Source: Megachile rotundata (lineage: Eukaryota > Arthropoda > Insecta > Hymenoptera > Megachilidae). Taken from it: 64,000 nt of DNA. The notes under the pieces were generated by a model. It saw only the letters and a list, made by a program, of their open reading frames with translations, was not told the origin of the DNA and made no database searches. Positions 57,741-64,000 of the stretch are shown piece by piece (within the stretch, counting starts at the first letter, position 1; each line of letters starts with the position of its first letter). The position numbers and the translations under genes were made by a program. The stretch is taken from positions 2,349,501 to 2,413,500 of the forward strand of contig NC_134989.1 in assembly GCF_050947335.1 (NCBI RefSeq). Direction: 5' to 3'.

Positions 57741-60700
57741 GTTGACAGTGATTTCTGTGAAATAGGGTTTGAGAAGGGAATCTTTAGAGATTTTACTATC
57801 CAGGGTAGCTTTCTTTTTTAATTTATTCTACCTACAATTTGTACGACACGCTGTAATTGCCATTAATCAAAATATCATTTGTGTATATTTAGAATGTGTA
57901 AAGTAATCATAATGCAATAGCTTTATATAGACATAATTATAAACTTTTACAACTCAATACTTATATCATGCAAGAAGTAAAAAGTATTATAGCATTGTAA
58001 TCCAAGATTCAACGTTCTTAAATGTAGTTAAAACGCAACGTTCTAAATCGTTTCATAATAATTCATGTGAGTGAAAAAGTACTTTTGTTAAGGCTGTAAT
58101 TAATTAACATGATACATATAATTTATTAAATAAATTAGAATAAAATAAGATATAATAAAGTGTAGTAAAGTAATTACAATAAGGTAAAGTTATTTATGGT
58201 AAATAATATAACCTAGAATTCAAATTAATCTTATTTCTTGTTAAGTTTGTTTAAATATTGGAATTAAATATTCTGTGCTTTCACTACCAACGACTACTAA
58301 AGTCGCTGACCAATCATTAATCTTGACTATAGATGAGATTCCACATGACACCGAATTATTGAATAAATCAGCTTTACTCAATTTATTACGTTGTTAATGT
58401 TTGTTTTATTAAAGAAACTTAAAATTTTATAATATACATTTTTATATGTATATCTCCACCTATGATGATAATAAAATTAATGATACATTCATTATTCGTA
58501 TATTTTTTATATTACGCAAATTTTTAATTAATATAACTTATTTTATGGACTATAAATTGTTCTATTAATAAACATTTTTAACAAATACAACTTGCGAATT
58601 TTTGTAGCAATTTTACTAATTTGAACAACAAAATGTTTGTAACGAAAAATAATATAAAATTAATTGGAATGACTATAATAATTTTATTATATATTTTGTA
58701 ACATATTACTCTTTTAATTATTTTATGTTACGGTAAAATACATTTTATATATTACAATGTATAAAACATTGCTTTTTTAAGGTGACATTTTATTAGATTC
58801 GTTCATGTTAAATTTTTGTAAACTATGTATTTCATTGTGGCAGTTATTAGTCATATTACCCAAGAATGAGTTTCTTATACTATGCGCATATTAATACTCG
58901 ATAATAGCCGATTAAGTATGCAAAAATAATTTCCGGCAGTTAAATGTAATGGAAGCTTCTTGAGAAGAATATAAATTTGGTAATAATGCAGCAGAACCTC
59001 ATAAAAAAATTAATTTATCATTCAAAAATGGCATATAGAAACTTGTAATCTGTCAAAGATTAGTTTGTAAAATTTGAACATGTCTTCGATTATCTTATAA
59101 TAGAATTATTACACAAATAGACAATTATCATTTTTAAATTTGTATTTAGAAAACGCAATTTCGTATGCACCAATGTAATAATTAGTTTGATGTATCGAAG
59201 ATATTGTAACTTTCTTTTTGTAATATATTATTTGAAAACATAAATATTTTTTAAACTATATTTTCAATTCAATTCTAAAATTCTTTGTAAATCAATAAAA
59301 ATACTGGCTGTATAATATAAGTAACTAATTGATAACTTTTTTTATATTCTATTTGCTTTCATTTAAGACAAATATTAATATCCCTTTAGATAAGTCGATG
59401 TTATACTTATAGAATATGATATATATCTGTAGATGAAAATTTTTATTGTTTCGTTTTACTCGATCTACTAAAATGTACTCATCTAAAGTAAATGAATTAC
59501 GAAATTGAGATAAATTATGTATAATGCTCTATAATATCTTCTCGACCAAAAGTAATATTGAACTAGTTTTTACTATGAAGTCCATTTACTGTAACAGGTA
59601 GTGTTAATTACAGTACTTTAATACAGTCTACAACACTTTAATACCTCCTTGCGAATAAAGTAAATTACAAGGTAAAAGACTTGCCTTGTTAAACAGGTTA
59701 ATGTACCGAGTTTATGAAACTTATGTAGCTGTTATTTTCAGTGTAATAAATTCATGTATATAATTATGTAAACACGGTTACTTGTATACGGTAACATTAA
59801 TTGCATATCTAGTAGTGACCTGAAGATATTTAAAATACAAACGCTATAAAGACTCTATCAGAAGACAGGTAGAAAACCATGTAATTTTAATAATTTCAAA
59901 ATATAACCATAAATTAATTTGTTAGCAGTGAAATCGAGTATAAGGAAAGAAAAGATTTTGTACATTTAAATATTATATATCTCTTTAGTTGATAAAAATT
60001 TACTGGTTCTTGATTCATCATTGTTCCATTTGAATACGGTTTAAATTATAAATTTTCATTATTCATAATGAATATAAATTACTTTTTGTGACTACAGAAT
60101 GATATGTTACATAATTAAGGAAAACAAATACTTTATACAAGAGCAATATTTTAATAGTAATGTTAATATCAGCGTCATTTTTTCGATTCATTATATAAGA
60201 ATCGGTAATTTTAAGTTTGAGTAGATCACAGCCAAACTGAGTGTGTGTTTATCTCAAAACGTAAACTCTGGGAGTTTAAATTTAAATCTAATTGTAAACA
60301 GAAACCTCGTTCCAACTCCATATCAATTAACGTAAAACAGCTCTATACTCTCAATCACTTTAACATACTTTGAAGCCAACAATTTACGCTTAAGTGCATA
60401 GTAAGCCATCATTAAAAGTCATTAGGTTATTAGGTTTTTGGCTGTTCCAATTAGGCGTTTCAGAAATATAATGATGTTCTTCCAAATATTACTATTTACT
60501 ATGATATTTTAGTGGCACTTTAGTCAGAACATATAATTTTCTAATAAAGTTATATTCGTAATGTTTTATACATTTATAATATAATGGATAGCCATATTAT
60601 TATACTCAAAATGTTTTTTCTGTAAAAATAAACAATAAATGCGTTGAGGATAGCGAAGGTCGTGAGCTAACGGTTTACACGAAGCAAACGACGCGACGGG

Positions 60701-61433
60701 TCACCTTTTCGAAACCGTCCGTATTTTAAAAGTACAATAGTTAGTCTCGAACTGTCGCATGTATCAGTACTATTTTCGTGAGCGCTCCATCGTTTTTTCA
60801 TATCTTGTATTTATGTATATCGTCTTTTGTCAAATACATATAACCGGGTTTATTCACATTCTGGCGTATGTGGAATTATTTATTCAAACAAAACGCGATG
60901 TTAATTAACTTTGATATATTACTGATACTTGATACACATTAGAATATAATATGTATGTAATACAATGGAATGTTGTATAGTATAATGTAATGTGTAATTA
61001 AGCAATGCATAATTTCATAATGTAATATATAATATAATAATATATTGGTACAAAATAGTATATTGTATATTATATTGTACATTTGTATACATTCATATAC
61101 ATTATTTGTATATGTAATATACTATACATATAACATATATGTATATTGTAAAACATTACTAATATAAATTTGAATCTATGTTAATAATTTACAAATGTCT
61201 TTATCATTTCTATATTATATTATGGACATGCCAGATGACTATTTAATATATTATGATATTTATATTATAAGCACAAACTGAATTAATTAAGTACGCACCA
61301 CAAACACAATTTAAGAAGAAGAATGCAGAAATGATGATTTAATGAGTAGTTACAGATCATACTGATCTAAACCTGAAGAGACCGGGGAGAAATCATTTGA
61401 TTTGAAGAGCAGGTCAGTAGTGGCTTCAGAATA
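57741..61433. other. Long AT-rich stretch, no gene; CpG patch 60640-60800
   Basis: Over 3.6 kb there is no frame above 60 codons and no recognised repeat. The CpG-richer patch includes CGAAGCAAACGACGCGACGG. TATGTATAT-type simple sequence occurs at 60940-61150. Confidence 0.5.
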
Positions 61434-61587
61434 TGCGCTATATGGTCCTCAATGTTTTAGAATTTTTTCAGAATTTTTGTACGAAATTAAATAGGCAAAC
61501 AGGGCCAAAAAGTCGATATGCTACCGACTGACGAATTGGGTTTCTCAAGGGCACATTTGACCACCTTATCCGGCTATACCCTTTCTG
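61434..61587. mobile_element. Repeat family C, copy 2, 3' part only
   Basis: This matches 40520-40753 (AATTTTTGTACGAAATTAAA, GATATGCTACCGACTGACGA, CCTTATCCGGCTATACCCTT) but lacks about 85 bp that in copy 1 include the whole right inverted arm. The junction reads GGCCAAAAAGTCGATATGC. Confidence 0.88.
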
Positions 61588-63180
61588 AAAAGTGAAGTCG
61601 CATATGAAAAAATTTTATTGTATATTTCGATCTACTTTCTCACGTGGAAGCACTTTCTTCTCTTCTGTATTACTAAATTGGTAATATCTTGCAAATTTTT
61701 ATTTATTAATTTATTGACTTAATGATGGAAATGGGGTATGGTTTCGAATGAAATATGGGAGATTATTAAATTTAAAATAGCACAAATAACACAATGACTT
61801 TTAAACACTAAATGAATTTATTATATAAGGAAAAATAACTAGGAAGGACTATTTTTTATACGCGTGAAAATATCGTAATCACAGAGAAAGAATAAAGAAG
61901 AAGTATGTGGATATTATTTTATTAACATGTGAGGATCTAATTAAAATCGAGCGGTATCATATACATAATCGATAAATGAACATACTTAATTACCGACTTC
62001 TTAATACATTACCAACTTCTCAATGTATTTATTTTTGCCAATTTCATTTATATGAAAATTCAACAAAATTGTTATTTGGTATTCTTCTTGGTAATGTTCT
62101 CATTGCAATAATTAGGAAAATGGAAAACGAAAAGCTTTTAACTACGTTTGGTATATTATTTACCATAGATCGAAGCATGCACGAACGTGTATTCCCTATC
62201 TCTCGAGTAAGCAAATGAAAATCTTCGAGCACGTTATTGGATCGTCAACGATATTCGCGTGCTTGAACGTGGCTATAGCACGAACATATTAATTGCTTTT
62301 AACGGGCCAATTAAAGGTACAGAGTATCGGAATTGATTGACTTTTATAGATTCGAAATTAAGCGGCTTAATGACTTTCACAAGAATTTTCTGTCGAACGA
62401 AATCGCAGAAGTTTGCAGTGCACTCGACCAGCCTCGATGCCCAATTTGCAATCTGCGTGGAACCGTGCTATTGTTACTCGTCCACTTTCGAATCCGTCAA
62501 TACGATTGAACAAGGCCCCATTTACATGTAGCTGTAGAATATAGAGGGTGAAACGAGCGAAAAATAACAGGGAAATGCATATCTAGGAGTGAAGAGAAAT
62601 AAACGTTGATTGTTTTTCCGCGTTCTTTTCTTTTCATCTGACTAAAGTTAGTATTTAAATCGTATCATCGTTCGTTATCGATTTCATTTAAACAAGTATT
62701 CTACACGATTTAATGCAAAAAGTATATCAACAGATTTAATTATAAAATTAATTTGTTTCCAGAAGATGCTTCTAGCCTTTAGCACTTTAGTGCATGATGT
62801 TTTTGCTAATGCATACATGCATGTGCTGAGTGTAATCGGATGCATCTTTTACGAGAAAAGGTATTAAATAAATTTTATTGTAGAATTAAATGATGTTTAT
62901 GAAGGAGTTTGCTCTTCCCACTTGAAGAAGGAAGCGCCATCTTCTGATCTTATTGTTAGTAGACTTTACCATTAGCGATCGATAAATCACTTCCGTTCAA
63001 GCTAGCAATCGAGTAACGCGTATCTTTCTGTATCTCCGAACCGTTTATTATAATGTGAAATATATATATACATGTGTGTGTATTATTAAATCTATAAAGA
63101 ACTATTATTATTTTCCACACCATCCCACAGTTTAACTACTCTTATTACTTTTATTACTTATTGTTGCATCGCCTTAGAGT
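61588..63180. other. Unassigned; CpG-richer block 62150-62620
   Basis: Frames of 62-80 codons on both strands cross the block; none is recognisable. The block ends in GAAACGAGCG-type sequence and could be conserved non-coding DNA. No repeat was recognised. Confidence 0.4.
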
Positions 63181-63616
63181 GCGATGTACCTATCTTTTCA
63201 TATATTTACAAGGCAATAGACCGAGGATCTCGAACTGACCGTACGGGCAATAAGTTTATGAAGCCATTGACCATTTTTCGTTAGCAAAAAATACCTTCGC
63301 GTCGGTACCCAAGTTTACTGCTTGGGACCAGCATGTTTAATTTCCTATTCCGTTACTTTCAATCATCGTCGTCAGGGTCAGAGTGCTTTTTCACCTTATT
63401 ACCTGCTACGGGTTTTTCCTAAACCGCGGAATCCCTCGTACGTCACCCCTTGGTCGCGGCTACTTCCAGGGGTGACCATTTCTTGTGCGAGGGAGGTGAC
63501 CATTTCTTACGAGGACGGTCACCTCTCAAAAATTAGCTACCAATGAACGTACACATCCCCTTCTTAATTGCCGATTCCGAGGTAACATCGACAGCCACTT
63601 TGGCGAAAGACGACAG
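63181..63616. other. GC-richer block before a tandem array
   Basis: Composition is clearly richer in G and C. AGGGGTGACCATTTCTT and GAGGTGACCATTTCTTACG repeat the same phrase at about 63470 and 63496. A 74-codon plus frame (63322-63546) is not recognised. This block and the array could belong to an LTR element cut by the window edge. Confidence 0.4.
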
Positions 63617-63910
63617 AACACGAATATATCTTCAACAACACGTATCTAAAACACGAAAAGAACACGAATATATCTCATACAACACGTAGCTAAAACACGA
63701 AAAGAACACGATAATATCTCAAACATCACATATCGAAATCACGAAAAGAACTCAGTAATACAACGAACAACACGTAGCTAAAACACGAAAAGGAACACGA
63801 TAATATCTCTTATAAGACATATCTAAATCACGAACGAACTCATTTAATAAACACCTAAACCACTAACGAATCGACTAATATCTCGAACAACGAATTTCAA
63901 ACGAATCGTC
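63617..63910 (+). repeat. 44 bp tandem array, AACACGAATATATCTC unit
   Basis: Units begin at 63617, 63661, 63705, 63749 and 63794; the first two differ at only a few positions and later ones decay. Each has two AACACG-headed halves (AACACGAATATATCTC and AACACGTA(G/T)CTAAAACACG), so the basic unit may be about 22 bp. Confidence 0.9.
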
Positions 63911-64000
63911 ACATCACAATTATCACTTAAAACCAGGCTCAAAGCTCGTTAAATCGTGACTGGGTCAGAATACATAGTGTCGGGTGCCCGAATCGGCGCT
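63911..64000. other. Window edge, GTCGGGTGCCCGAATCGGCG end
   Basis: The last 25 bp are GC-rich and could be a primer-binding or leader region of a retroelement continuing outside the window. Nothing in the window proves it. Confidence 0.2.

Overview
This is AT-rich animal DNA and almost certainly from an insect. A hymenopteran, perhaps a bee, is the best guess: the window has a degenerate TTAGG-type (insect telomere motif) array, Tc1/mariner-superfamily transposons, very low GC with short CpG-rich islands, and no long host reading frame in 64 kb. I found no host protein-coding gene, tRNA or rRNA that I can defend. Most reading frames over 60 codons are chance frames in AT-rich DNA or lie inside repeat arms. 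The window is best read as intergenic or deep intronic sequence that has been built up by transposons.

Layout. 0-6 kb: a pyrimidine-rich tract, a perfect TA-flanked foldback element (993-1741), a CpG-richer island (about 3.0-3.7 kb) and a second, older foldback (5256-5852). 6-15 kb: two inverted copies of a roughly 115 bp repeat 2 kb apart, low-complexity AAATTTCTAAATTTCC-type DNA with an exact 63 bp duplication, and a 1.06 kb terminal-inverted-repeat element (12543-13602). 15.8-21.4 kb: two Tc1-like elements. The first has become a foldback by inverted duplication of its own 3' part. The second has a 785 bp solo LTR inserted inside its transposase gene. 22.8-27.7 kb: a composite minisatellite, a 774 bp foldback (24824-25597), and a foldback whose centre holds a TTAGG-like array. 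28-34 kb: a 48 bp tandem triplication and GC-richer unassigned DNA. 34.8-38.7 kb and 48.4-51.4 kb: copies of one repeat family that ends in CGAAGTCGGTTAA; one copy is split by a 1,651 bp solo LTR and another has three 135 bp internal repeats. 40-43 kb: a foldback-like repeat, a hairpin, and a mariner-superfamily remnant with a dead transposase fragment. 51.8-54.5 kb: two converging arrays of a 20-22 bp repeat. 61.4 kb: a second copy of the 40 kb repeat. 63.2-64 kb: a GC-richer end with a 44 bp tandem array.

Main novelty candidate. Three TA-flanked CAGGGTGT-ended families (993-1741, 24824-25597 and 42412-43230, plus a half copy ending at 36193) have otherwise dissimilar sequence, but share a short core at nearly the same distance from the element end. 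A TTAAAT(A/G)GG motif sits 168-169 bp in and an ACGAATTC motif about 220 bp in. This suggests a conserved internal cis-element, or a small conserved peptide, in a transposon lineage. All family assignments come from sequence reading and memory of motifs, not from searches.
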